64,000 bases of DNA. It comes from JAADHI01 sp964451325. GTDB lineage: Bacteria > Nitrospirota > Nitrospiria > SBBL01 > JAADHI01. Below the pieces are notes generated by a model that searched no databases, had not been told where the DNA came from, and worked only from the letters and a program-made list of their open reading frames with translations. The stretch spans positions 1 to 64,000 of the forward strand of contig CAYVHO010000008.1 of the NCBI GenBank assembly GCA_964451325.1, written 5' to 3'. Made by a program: the position numbers and the translations under genes. This document shows positions 43,487-51,806 of this stretch, in pieces (the first letter of the stretch is position 1; the number at the start of each line of letters is the position of its first letter).

Positions 43487-45133
43487 ATGGCAGAGGATAA
43501 AAAAAATGCTAAGATTGACTCCATGATCAAGCCCGAAAATGTTCAGTCCGATCGCCCCGCACGATTAAAAGACAAGACCGCAGGTCTTATGATTCCACTC
43601 TTTTCTATTCGCACTGAAAACAACCTGGGGGCTGGAGAAATTTTAGACCTCATTCCTTTCATGGACTATATGAAGACGCACCACCTCAAGGTGTTACAGT
43701 TGCTTCCGATTTATGAAACGGCTCCCGATGAAACAAGCCCCTATCAGGCCCTGAGTAGTTTTGCGATTGACCCGGCCTATTGGTCTGTTGTTGGAACACA
43801 CTTTCAAAACGATGATGCCATTCGGGCCTGTTTTGCCTCTGAAGACACAAAAATCCATTTGAAATATCTAGAGGAAAAAGAGACCACCGATTTGAAGGCC
43901 ATCCGGGCTTTGAAGTACCACTTGTTTCACTTGGCTTTCAGAACATTTAAAGCTGAGGAATGGGATAAAGGAACAGCTCAGGCCATTCTTTTTCAGAAAT
44001 TTACAGAAGAAAAATCAGTGTGGCTTGAAGATTATGCGCTTTTTTGGCAAATTAAAGAAAATCAGCATTGGATGCCCTGGTGCGATTGGCCCGAGCGTCT
44101 GAGAAACCGAGATAAAACATCCTTAAAACAGTTTCAAGCAGAACATGCGGAAGGCATTCTTTTTATCCAGTATGTGCAATGGGTTTTGTGGTTGCAGTGG
44201 GCCGAGGTGCGTCAACATGCAAAGACCTGTCATGTGAAACTTATGGGGGATTTGCCTTTTTTATTGAGTCAGGACAGTGCGGAAATTTGGCGTGACCCGC
44301 ATCTTTTTCACGTCGATCTTTCGGTGGGTGCGCCGCCGGACGATTTTAGTGAGACAGGGCAGGGTTGGGGGCTTCCCTTTTTTAATTGGCAGGAGATGGA
44401 AAAAGAAAACCTCAATTGGTGGCGGCTTCGCATGCGAGAGGCCGCGCAATCGTATGACCTGATTCGTTTGGATCACGTTGTTGGTTTTTTCCGGGCTTGG
44501 GTCATGCCTACAAGGGGCCATTCCTATTTTGAGCCCTGCTCGGAAGCGGCCCAGATCGCACGGGGCAAGGTTTTACTCTCGGCCCTGATTGAAGAGGCTG
44601 GGCAATGTATCCCCATTGCCGAAGATTTGGGCTGTATCCCCGATTTTGTGCGGAATACTTTAAACGAGATGCAAATCGCGGGTCTGAAAATTATGCGGTG
44701 GGAAAAACAGGGAGAGGTTTATATTCACCCAAGGGATTATGCCCCCTTGTCGCTTTCAACGACAGGCACACATGATACATCGACCTTGGTGGCCTGGTGG
44801 CGAGAGATGTCGTTTGAGTTGCGAAGCAACTTTTTAGGTTTATTGGATGCACTCGATGTTCATTCCCCGGAATCCGATTTTTCGGAAATATTGCAACAAC
44901 GGGTATTCGACCTGCTGATGGATAGCCCTTCACAACTGGTTATTTTGCCCATTCAAGATATTTTCTTAGAGGAAAATCGGATCAATATTCCTGGAACCGT
45001 AGGGCCGCATAACTGGGGCTACCGTATGCCCGTCGCACTTTCTGCGATAGATCAAGATCCTCGTTTTTGTGAAAAATTTTCTTATTTGACCGAGGCCATT
45101 TTCCGTTCAGGGCGTGGAAGTCAAAAGATATGA
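43487..45133 (+). CDS. malQ: 4-alpha-glucanotransferase (amylomaltase)
   Basis: A 548-residue GH77 enzyme that transfers maltodextrin segments. Catalytic motifs are intact: the nucleophile Asp in LIRLDHVVGF, the acid/base Glu in PIAEDLG, and a stabilising Asp in TGTHDTSTL. SIRTENNLGAGEILDL and DLPFLLSQDSAEIW also fit. The start is uncertain (ATG 43487, or ATG 43523); no good Shine-Dalgarno is visible. Likely role in glycogen or maltodextrin metabolism, but no other such gene is near. Confidence 0.88.
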   Translation: MAEDKKNAKIDSMIKPENVQSDRPARLKDKTAGLMIPLFSIRTENNLGAGEILDLIPFMDYMKTHHLKVLQLLPIYETAPDETSPYQALSSFAIDPAYWSVVGTHFQNDDAIRACFASEDTKIHLKYLEEKETTDLKAIRALKYHLFHLAFRTFKAEEWDKGTAQAILFQKFTEEKSVWLEDYALFWQIKENQHWMPWCDWPERLRNRDKTSLKQFQAEHAEGILFIQYVQWVLWLQWAEVRQHAKTCHVKLMGDLPFLLSQDSAEIWRDPHLFHVDLSVGAPPDDFSETGQGWGLPFFNWQEMEKENLNWWRLRMREAAQSYDLIRLDHVVGFFRAWVMPTRGHSYFEPCSEAAQIARGKVLLSALIEEAGQCIPIAEDLGCIPDFVRNTLNEMQIAGLKIMRWEKQGEVYIHPRDYAPLSLSTTGTHDTSTLVAWWREMSFELRSNFLGLLDALDVHSPESDFSEILQQRVFDLLMDSPSQLVILPIQDIFLEENRINIPGTVGPHNWGYRMPVALSAIDQDPRFCEKFSYLTEAIFRSGRGSQKI

Positions 45134-45261
45134 AGGTTTTTCGCCTGAATCACTTTTACAGGATATGCTTCCCGTGTCATGTGCTGCATTCCGATTTTTA
45201 CCGGCACCTCCGTTATCCTTAGTTTTCTTGAAATTTTATTAAAAAAATGCACATTTTTTGC

Positions 45262-45290
45262 TTGAAAGCGATATGTAAAACTTGTACATT
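45262..45290 (+). promoter_or_regulatory. Sigma-70-type promoter
   Basis: TTGAAA at 45262-45267, a 17-base spacer and TACATT at 45285-45290, about 30 bases before the TTG start of the small gene at 45320. Confidence 0.5.
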
Positions 45291-45319
45291 GCATTTTGGA
45301 ATTTCAATAGGAGTTTGTT

Positions 45320-45580
45320 TTGAAAAAAATCTTTTTAGAATTAGATGTTTCCGGGACATCAGGCGACGCCGCCTGGAATGAAACGAAAGAGCCCAAGGGG
45401 TTTATCAAGGCCGAAATTCAGAAACCGAAAGCGTCCCGCTGTGACCACAGCCAAAAAACCTCCCATTTGGAAGGGGAATGGCGTGAAGTCACCGTTCAGA
45501 TTGAAGACACTTGTTTTGAGGGTGCGCTGAGCTTTTACAGAAGTCTTGACCGTATTCTGGCGGTTGAAACCGAAGACTGA
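45320..45580 (+). CDS. Small protein of unknown function
   Basis: An 86-residue acidic/basic mixed protein with a TTG start and AGGAG upstream. There is no signal peptide or membrane helix. C-terminal residues VTVQIEDTCFEGALSFYRSLDRIL suggest a small alpha/beta fold. It has its own promoter and terminator, so it appears to be a real, separately expressed gene. No family recognised. Confidence 0.6.
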   Translation: MKKIFLELDVSGTSGDAAWNETKEPKGFIKAEIQKPKASRCDHSQKTSHLEGEWREVTVQIEDTCFEGALSFYRSLDRILAVETED

Positions 45581-45606
45581 GTTTTCTTTGTAGGTTTTGA
45601 ATTTGT

Positions 45607-45641
45607 AAAAAAAGAGGCTCTGATTTCGAGCCTCTTTTTTT
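45607..45641 (+). terminator. Intrinsic terminator
   Basis: AGAGGCTC-tgatttc-GAGCCTCT followed by a T7 run; an A-tract lies on the other side, so it could act in both directions. It follows the small gene and the convergent orn gene. Confidence 0.9.
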
Positions 45642-45731
45642 AGGGTTGGTTAATGATATCAGCCCTCGCCTAAAAATTGTTCCAGACCTTGCCCGTATTC
45701 AAGACACTGTCTTCATCATTTTTTGTGCACT

Positions 45732-46283
45732 TTATCTGACGAAGTAGGTATCTCGGTAAAACTGAAGTTCTGTAATCGATTCTCTGATGTCGTTAAGGGC
45801 TAAATGGCTGCCCGCTTTTGTGGGGGCGGGTGTGCCCTTGGGATACCAGCGTTTTACAAGTTCTTTGATGGTGCTGACGTCAATATTGCGGTAATGAAGA
45901 TATTCAAAAAAAGTCGGCATGTAGCGTTCTAAAAAGCGCCGATCATGGCCGATAGAATTCCCGCAAAGTGGGGATTTTTTTTCTGCACAATAGCGTCTCA
46001 CAAAACGTAAGGTTTCTTTCTCAGCATCAGCAAGGCTGATCGTAGAAGACTCGATTCTTTTCAGTAAACCCGATTTTGTATGGGTCTTGCGACTCCACTT
46101 CTCCATATTCTTGAGGATTGTTTCAGTCTGATGAATGGCAAGCACGGGGCCTTCTTCAAGCACGTTTAGGTGACTGTCTGTGATAATCGTCGCGATCTCG
46201 ACAATGGTATGTTCGTTTGGGTCTAGACCCGTCATTTCGAGGTCAAGCCAGACAAGATGTGCTTTATTTTGGGAGTGGCTCAT
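45732..46283 (-). CDS. orn: Oligoribonuclease
   Basis: A 183-residue DEDDh 3'-5' exonuclease that degrades di- to pentaribonucleotides, including pGpG formed from c-di-GMP. Catalytic residues are in VWLDLEMTGLDP (D and E), GNSIGHDRRFL (D) and HLALNDIRESI (H and D). ATG 46283 has AAGGA upstream and gives the normal length. Located between the terminator at 45607 and the GAF-ANTAR gene. Confidence 0.93.
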   Translation of the reverse strand: MSHSQNKAHLVWLDLEMTGLDPNEHTIVEIATIITDSHLNVLEEGPVLAIHQTETILKNMEKWSRKTHTKSGLLKRIESSTISLADAEKETLRFVRRYCAEKKSPLCGNSIGHDRRFLERYMPTFFEYLHYRNIDVSTIKELVKRWYPKGTPAPTKAGSHLALNDIRESITELQFYRDTYFVR

Positions 46284-46320
46284 TGAGATCCTTATGGGCT
46301 TAGAGGAGGAGTGGATAAAG

Positions 46321-47586
46321 TCAAGGCCGACTAATTTTAGCACTCAAAATAACGGCATCTGCGACTTCACGCATGGTTTTTCTGTTGTTCATACTTTGAC
46401 GTTGTATCAGTCGGAAGGCTTCTTCTTCGTTGATTTTGGCCTGTTTCATCAAAATTCCTTTTGCACGTTCAACGGCTTTTCGGGTCTCAAGGGCCTCCTG
46501 CATGGCGGAAGATTGTTCGGACAGGCTTGTATTTTCCATCGCGACGGCGGCTTGATTTGCAACCCCTTGCAACAAGGCAATTTCTTCCTGTGAAAAAGCA
46601 TGTTTTTTGGAGGTATAGCTGTTTAAGATCCCTACAACACGGTTTTTAATCATCATGGGAACGGAAAGTAGGGAAACAAGTCCTTCCTTTTTTGCGAGCT
46701 CGGGAAAATGGTAGAGCGGGTCGGTTTTGACATCCAGTACGGAAATGGGTCGTTTTTCCTGCACAGTGCGTCCTGAAATACTTTCCCCCGTTTTGACATT
46801 GGCTTTTCGGCGGTATTCTTCACTGAGACTTTGTGTCGCAACGATTTTCAGCTCGCCCTGTTTTTTATCCAGCAGCATAATGGAGCAAATTTTAGAACCC
46901 ATCATGCCCGCGGTCATACTCACAATCAGGTTTAAGACTTCTTCGATATAGCGGTCTGATGTGATGGTGCTGCTGACGCGAGAAAGGGTGTCGACCTGCA
47001 TGGCCTTTCTTTTCATTTCATCGTAAAGCCGTGCATTGCCAATGGCATTTCCCACTTGATGTGCGATTGTGGAAAGCAGTCGGATATCTTCTTGACTATG
47101 GTGGTGGGGGCTTTTGTATTGGATGTTCAGTACCCCGATCATTTCTTCTTTGCTAATGACGGGAACCGATAAAAAGGCTTGATAACGATCTTCGGGCAAA
47201 TGTTGAAAGGATTTGAAGCGGGGGTCGTTTTCAGCATTTTCTGAAATCGCCACAGCACGCCGCTCTTTTGCAACCCACCCCGTAATGCCTTCACCCAACT
47301 CGACTCGGATTTGGCCGATCAGCTTCGGATGGGGAATCTTTGAGGCCTGAAGAACGAGGGCGTCTTTGGATTCGTTGACGAGATAGATCAGACAGGCATC
47401 TGCATTGCTTTTTTCGACGACGAGGGCAACGATTTCTTTTAGAACGATCCCCAGGTCGAGATTGGAACCGATGGATTCGGTAATGCGTTGAAGCAGTTCA
47501 AGTTCTTGTGTCTTTTCTTCAAGTGCTGCTTTGAAAGAAATGCGTGGTTTAGAGCTTATGTGTTTTTTGGCTGGGAGTGACGTCAT
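46321..47586 (-). CDS. GAF-GAF-ANTAR RNA-binding regulator
   Basis: A 421-residue soluble protein. A short N-terminal helix, two GAF domains (about 35-185 and 210-345) and a C-terminal ANTAR domain (about 360-415; KAVERAKGILMKQAKINEEEAFRLIQ). ANTAR domains bind paired hexaloop RNA hairpins and prevent termination, so this is probably a ligand-controlled antiterminator without a histidine kinase. GAF domains may sense a small molecule or redox state. The start at ATG 47586 has AGGAGG about 8 bases upstream. No matching hairpin pair was recognised in the window. Confidence 0.85.
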   Translation of the reverse strand: MTSLPAKKHISSKPRISFKAALEEKTQELELLQRITESIGSNLDLGIVLKEIVALVVEKSNADACLIYLVNESKDALVLQASKIPHPKLIGQIRVELGEGITGWVAKERRAVAISENAENDPRFKSFQHLPEDRYQAFLSVPVISKEEMIGVLNIQYKSPHHHSQEDIRLLSTIAHQVGNAIGNARLYDEMKRKAMQVDTLSRVSSTITSDRYIEEVLNLIVSMTAGMMGSKICSIMLLDKKQGELKIVATQSLSEEYRRKANVKTGESISGRTVQEKRPISVLDVKTDPLYHFPELAKKEGLVSLLSVPMMIKNRVVGILNSYTSKKHAFSQEEIALLQGVANQAAVAMENTSLSEQSSAMQEALETRKAVERAKGILMKQAKINEEEAFRLIQRQSMNNRKTMREVADAVILSAKISRP

Positions 47587-47781
47587 TGTCACCGCCTCCT
47601 TTAATGAGTGCGTTACAAGCGCATGGATAAAATATGAGGATTTGCGGACAAAAGAGTACCATGTTTTTTTGTTTCCGGCAAGAACGATTCCTTGCAACAG
47701 GGGCTTGTTCTGAGAGGATTTTCCCTTTTATCCCGACTGATGTTTCAGACGATTCAGGACAGATTTTGTTTTTATCTTGAT

Positions 47782-48933
47782 CTAATTTGTGCCTTTTTGA
47801 TCTGAAATGTAGCGTCTTTCGATCCGTGGGCCCATACCACAAAGGATCTCGTAGACATGGGTTTTTGCCCGTTCTGAAACTTGCTCAGCCCACATGGATG
47901 CTGAACCTTCTGAGCCGATGACGGTGACATAATCTCCGATGATAAGTGGCGGGGCATCGCTTACATCAAGCATACACATATCCATACAAATGCGTCCGAG
48001 CACAGGAACCCGTTTCCCTTTGGCAATCATGATACCTCGGTTTGAAAGTGAAAGGGGGTAGCCATCTGCATACCCGATGGCAACGGTGGCAATCCGGCTT
48101 TTGCCTTGTGTAACAAAGGTGCGTCCATAACTAATGGCTGTCCCCTTTTGTACGGTTTTCAGTGCGATAATCCGGGCCTTCACTTGCATGATGGGCTTAA
48201 GCTTAAGTTTATTTGGAGTGGTTTCCTGCAAAGGGGAATAGCCGTAGAGTGTTATTCCCGGGCGTACGCAGTCCAGTTGCGCTGACTTGATCTGAAGGAT
48301 GCCCGCACTGTTGGCCAAATGACAAAAAGGGATGTTCAGGCCTTTATCTTTAAAATCGGTCAAAATGTTTTCAAGTGTCGATAACTGCTTTTGTGAAAAA
48401 GAGAGGTCATTGAAGTCCGCCTCTGCAAAATGGCTTAAGACGCCCTCAAGGGTAATCATGGGATAAGAAAGTACGCTTAGGATAAAAGCCCGGGCTTTTT
48501 CCGGTGCGATGCCGAGTCGTCCCATGCCCGTATCGACCTTGAGGTGAACTTTGACGTGTTTTCCCTGTTTTACGGCGGCGGTGTTGATGGCTTCAAGTGT
48601 TTGCAAATCAAAAACAACGGGGGTCAATTCTTGCGCAACAATCTCGGGGATTTGATCCAGAATACAGCCCGTTAAAATGAGAATCGGATCACGGATGCCA
48701 GCCGATCTGAGGGCAAGTCCTTCTTCAAAGAAGGCGACTCCGAACATTTTGATTTTGTTCTTTTGTTGAGAGAGAAATTGGGTGATGGGGACTGCCCCAT
48801 GACCATAAGCATTGGCTTTTACAATGGCCAGAATAGGCGTGTTGCCCACCCGGGCCTGAACTTGGCGTAGGTTTTCGTTCAGGGCGTCTAGGTTGATTTC
48901 TGCAAAACTGGGTGTTTGTTTGGAGGGGGACAT
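47782..48933 (-). CDS. alr: Alanine racemase
   Basis: A 383-residue PLP enzyme that makes D-alanine for peptidoglycan. The PLP Lys is in VKANAYGHGA (about 38-47), the second catalytic Tyr is in GRICMDMCMLDVS-region context, and AISYGRTF and PGITLYGYSP fit the family. Start ATG 48933. Last gene on the minus strand after pyrH and frr, 72 bases from the latter. Confidence 0.92.
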   Translation of the reverse strand: MSPSKQTPSFAEINLDALNENLRQVQARVGNTPILAIVKANAYGHGAVPITQFLSQQKNKIKMFGVAFFEEGLALRSAGIRDPILILTGCILDQIPEIVAQELTPVVFDLQTLEAINTAAVKQGKHVKVHLKVDTGMGRLGIAPEKARAFILSVLSYPMITLEGVLSHFAEADFNDLSFSQKQLSTLENILTDFKDKGLNIPFCHLANSAGILQIKSAQLDCVRPGITLYGYSPLQETTPNKLKLKPIMQVKARIIALKTVQKGTAISYGRTFVTQGKSRIATVAIGYADGYPLSLSNRGIMIAKGKRVPVLGRICMDMCMLDVSDAPPLIIGDYVTVIGSEGSASMWAEQVSERAKTHVYEILCGMGPRIERRYISDQKGTN

Positions 48934-49005
48934 GATCGGGATTAACGCGAATTAAAAAACGGAAACATTGTCGGTTTTTATTCATCGTAGCCGCAAGGCC
49001 TTTTT

Positions 49006-49563
49006 TTAGATTTCGAGGACTTCAGCTTCTTTTTTCTGGAGCACATTCTCAATGATTGTAATTTGTTGATCGGTTAGTTTTTGGACTTTGGCCTGTTCGG
49101 TGTGCACCATGTCTTCTGAAATATGGCCTTCTTTTTGGGTGGTTTTAAAAGCATCATTGGCTTCCCGGCGGATATTTCGGATGGCAATGCGACCCTCTTC
49201 ACCCATACGTTTGACGAGCTTGACCAACTCTTTTCGACGTTCTTCGGTCAGGGGAGGGATGGCAATTCGGATGAGTTTCCCATCGTTAGAAGCCGAAAGC
49301 CCCAGGCCTGAGGCCGTCAGTGTTTTTTCAATTTCTTGCAGCTGGCTGATATCCCAGGGCTGAATGATGACGGTTCGGCTATCTGGAATTGAGAGTGAAG
49401 CCATTTGTTGAAGGGGTGTGGGGGTGCCATAAAAGTTGATTTTGATCGAATCAAAAAGGGCCAGAGAGGCGCGACCGGTTCGAATTGTTGCCAGTTCGGT
49501 TTTGAGGTGTTGAATCGCCTTTTCCATTTTTTCGATCATTTTTGCTTTTAAGTCATCGGCCAT
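49006..49563 (-). CDS. frr: Ribosome recycling factor
   Basis: A 185-residue protein, the exact usual length. It opens MADDLKAKMIEKMEKAIQHLKTELATIRTGRA in style, with P-L-Q-Q-M-A-S-L, PPLTEERRKELVK and VRTIR-like NIRREAND. ATG 49563 has GAGGA upstream; an upstream start at 49608 is not needed. It lies 51 bases after pyrH. It releases ribosomes from mRNA after termination together with EF-G. Confidence 0.95.
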   Translation of the reverse strand: MADDLKAKMIEKMEKAIQHLKTELATIRTGRASLALFDSIKINFYGTPTPLQQMASLSIPDSRTVIIQPWDISQLQEIEKTLTASGLGLSASNDGKLIRIAIPPLTEERRKELVKLVKRMGEEGRIAIRNIRREANDAFKTTQKEGHISEDMVHTEQAKVQKLTDQQITIIENVLQKKEAEVLEI

Positions 49564-49614
49564 GGTTTTCCTCGTTTCAATCATAGAATCAAATTCGAAT
49601 TGAATCAAATTCGC

Positions 49615-50343
49615 TCAAGTGTTTAGCGGTTTCCTCACCAGAGTTCCGATGGGTTCGCCTCTGAGTACCTTGCGGATGTTTTCTTTTTCCTTAATGTTAA
49701 AAACAATAAGGGGCAGGTTGTTGTCCATACAAAGTGTCACGGCGGTAAAATCCATGACCTGAAGGCCTTTGCTAATCACGTCAATGTAACTCAATTCCTC
49801 AAATTTTTTAGCACTTGTATCTTTTACGGGGTCTTTGTCGTAGACCCCGTCTACTTTTGTCCCCTTTAAAATGACGTCTGCGTTAATTTCCATTGCGCGC
49901 AAAACGGCGGCAGTGTCCGTCGAGAAATAGGGGTTGCCTGTGCCTGCCGCGAAAATGACCACTCGTTTTTTTTCTAAATGACGAATGGCGCGGCGGCGGA
50001 TATAACTTTCAGCCAACTCTTTCATCTCAATGGCAGATTGCACCCGTGTGTAAACGCCCTTGCCTTCCAGCACATTTTGTAAAGCCAAGGCATTTAAAAC
50101 GGTGGCGAGCATGCCCATGTAGTCGGCAGAGGTGCGTTCCATGCCCGAGGTGTGGCCTGCGATGCCTCGGAAAATATTGCCCCCGCCAATGACAACGGCT
50201 GTTTCGACCCCAAGTTTTGTCATCTCTCTAATCTGCTCTGCGATCAGGTCGATCATTTCTGGCTGGATACCAAAACGATCTCCACCGGCCAAGACCTCAC
50301 CACTGACTTTGAGTAGAACACGTTTGTATTTTACTTCTGACAT
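49615..50343 (-). CDS. pyrH: UMP kinase
   Basis: A 242-residue bacterial-type UMP kinase (amino acid kinase fold) that makes UDP. VLLKVSGEVLAGG, IGGGNIFRG, ADYMGMLATVLNALAL and DKDPVKD are present. Followed by frr as in most bacteria. The usual upstream partners rpsB and tsf are absent here: a noncoding gap and the divergent pdxJ gene lie upstream instead. Confidence 0.95.
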   Translation of the reverse strand: MSEVKYKRVLLKVSGEVLAGGDRFGIQPEMIDLIAEQIREMTKLGVETAVVIGGGNIFRGIAGHTSGMERTSADYMGMLATVLNALALQNVLEGKGVYTRVQSAIEMKELAESYIRRRAIRHLEKKRVVIFAAGTGNPYFSTDTAAVLRAMEINADVILKGTKVDGVYDKDPVKDTSAKKFEELSYIDVISKGLQVMDFTAVTLCMDNNLPLIVFNIKEKENIRKVLRGEPIGTLVRKPLNT

Positions 50344-50552
50344 TGAAGCTCCAGTCTAAGGGTTAAACATACGTGAGATGGGCTGACATTTGAGGTGGAT
50401 GTTGAGGTCCTTTTCGCTCAAAATTAAGGTCGAAACATAACATAGGCATGAGGGTCTTCACAATAAAAAGATCGGCCCTTTATCGAGATGCGGTCGGAAT
50501 CTGAAACAAATAATTTTCATTAAAATCAATGCATCCTTGTGATTGGACTTTC

Positions 50553-50581
50553 TTGACGGTATTTTTGGATTCTGCAATAAT
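50553..50581 (+). promoter_or_regulatory. Sigma-70 promoter for the pdxJ operon
   Basis: TTGACG at 50553-50558, a 17-base spacer and AATAAT at 50576-50581, about 84 bases before the pdxJ start. The rest of the 321-base gap 50344-50664 shows no gene. Confidence 0.65.
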
Positions 50582-50664
50582 GATCTGATTGATCTTTTAT
50601 GCGAAACCCCTGGAAAAAATCGCATTTTTTATTTCCTTTTAGATTTGAGATGGGAAACAGAACA

Positions 50665-51405
50665 ATGATGAAACTGGGTGTTAACATCGACCATGTTGCA
50701 ACACTTCGCGAGGCCAGAAGAGGGATATTTCCTGAACCTGTGACCGCTGCATCTCTTGCGGAGCTTGCAGGTGCCGATGGTATTGTGGTGCATTTGCGGG
50801 AAGATCGCCGTCATATTCAAGATCGGGATGTCCGTCTCTTGCGTGAAATTATTCAAACGAAGCTGTGTCTTGAAATGGCGGCAACCGACGAGATGGTGAG
50901 CATTGCATCCGAGATTCGCCCCGAATTGGTTTCGCTTGTCCCCGAACGCCGTGAGGAACTGACGACGGAAGGGGGCTTGGATGTGGTCTCAGCTCAGGAA
51001 ACATTGTTTGGGGTCGTTGAGACTTTGCACGCGGCAGGAATTGCCGTCGCTTTGTTTGTCGATCCTGAAGCCAATCAGATTAAAGCCGCACAAAAGGTTG
51101 CGGCTGATTGTGTTGAAATTCATACGGGGGCTTATGCCAATGCCAGAGGCGACGCGCGCGGCGGACACTTGAATGATCTTGTCGAATCCGCAAAACTTGC
51201 AGCCAGCTTAGGTTTGAAGGTGAACGCAGGCCATGGCCTGGATTACACAAACGTGCTTCCCATTGCACAAATTCCAGAAGTCGAAGAATTGAACATAGGG
51301 CATAGCATTATCGCTCGTGCGGTTTTGGTGGGGATGGGTTCTGCTGTTTCTGAAATGAAGTCACTCCTGCAATCGGCGGGGCGCCAGTCCTTACGGAATC
51401 TCTGA
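50665..51405 (+). CDS. pdxJ: Pyridoxine 5'-phosphate synthase
   Basis: A 246-residue TIM-barrel enzyme that makes pyridoxine phosphate in the DXP-dependent vitamin B6 route. MKLGVNIDHVATLREARRG, HLREDRRHIQDRDV, LVPERREELTTEGGL and NAGHGLDYTNV are all typical. The start is ATG 50665 or 50668; a longer frame from 50599 is not family-like. First gene of an operon with acpS. Confidence 0.94.
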   Translation: MMKLGVNIDHVATLREARRGIFPEPVTAASLAELAGADGIVVHLREDRRHIQDRDVRLLREIIQTKLCLEMAATDEMVSIASEIRPELVSLVPERREELTTEGGLDVVSAQETLFGVVETLHAAGIAVALFVDPEANQIKAAQKVAADCVEIHTGAYANARGDARGGHLNDLVESAKLAASLGLKVNAGHGLDYTNVLPIAQIPEVEELNIGHSIIARAVLVGMGSAVSEMKSLLQSAGRQSLRNL

Positions 51406-51416
51406 GTTAGATTGAC

Positions 51417-51806
51417 ATGACGACCTTAGGCATTGGCATTGACATGGTAAAGGTTTCTCGTATGGCGGGCATCATGCGGCGCTGGGATCGAAAATTTTTA
51501 GATCGTATTTTTACCCCGGCGGAGCGGGAGTATTGTTTGCAAAAGAAAATGGCTCCTGTGCATTTTTCCGGTCGTTTTGCCGTGAAAGAAGCGCTCTTAA
51601 AGGCCCTCGGCTCAGGCCTGAGCCGAGGCATTTCCTTGAAGGAAATTGAAACCCTGCCGAATGCCTCCGGTCAGCCTCGCGTCCATTTGTCCGGGCGTGT
51701 ACGGGAGTTGGCCGAGGCCTTTGGGGCTTGCACGATCTTATCCAGTATTACACACGATGCAGATTACGCCATCGCTCAGGTGCTCCTACAGGGGACTCCA
51801 CAATAA
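51417..51806 (+). CDS. acpS: Holo-[acyl-carrier-protein] synthase
   Basis: A 129-residue phosphopantetheinyl transferase that activates acyl carrier protein. The metal-binding GIGIDMVKVSRM and FAVKEALLKALGSGLSRGISLKEIE are intact. It is 11 bases after pdxJ, the common pairing, and its stop overlaps the start of the nnr gene (TAATG). Confidence 0.94.
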   Translation: MTTLGIGIDMVKVSRMAGIMRRWDRKFLDRIFTPAEREYCLQKKMAPVHFSGRFAVKEALLKALGSGLSRGISLKEIETLPNASGQPRVHLSGRVRELAEAFGACTILSSITHDADYAIAQVLLQGTPQ

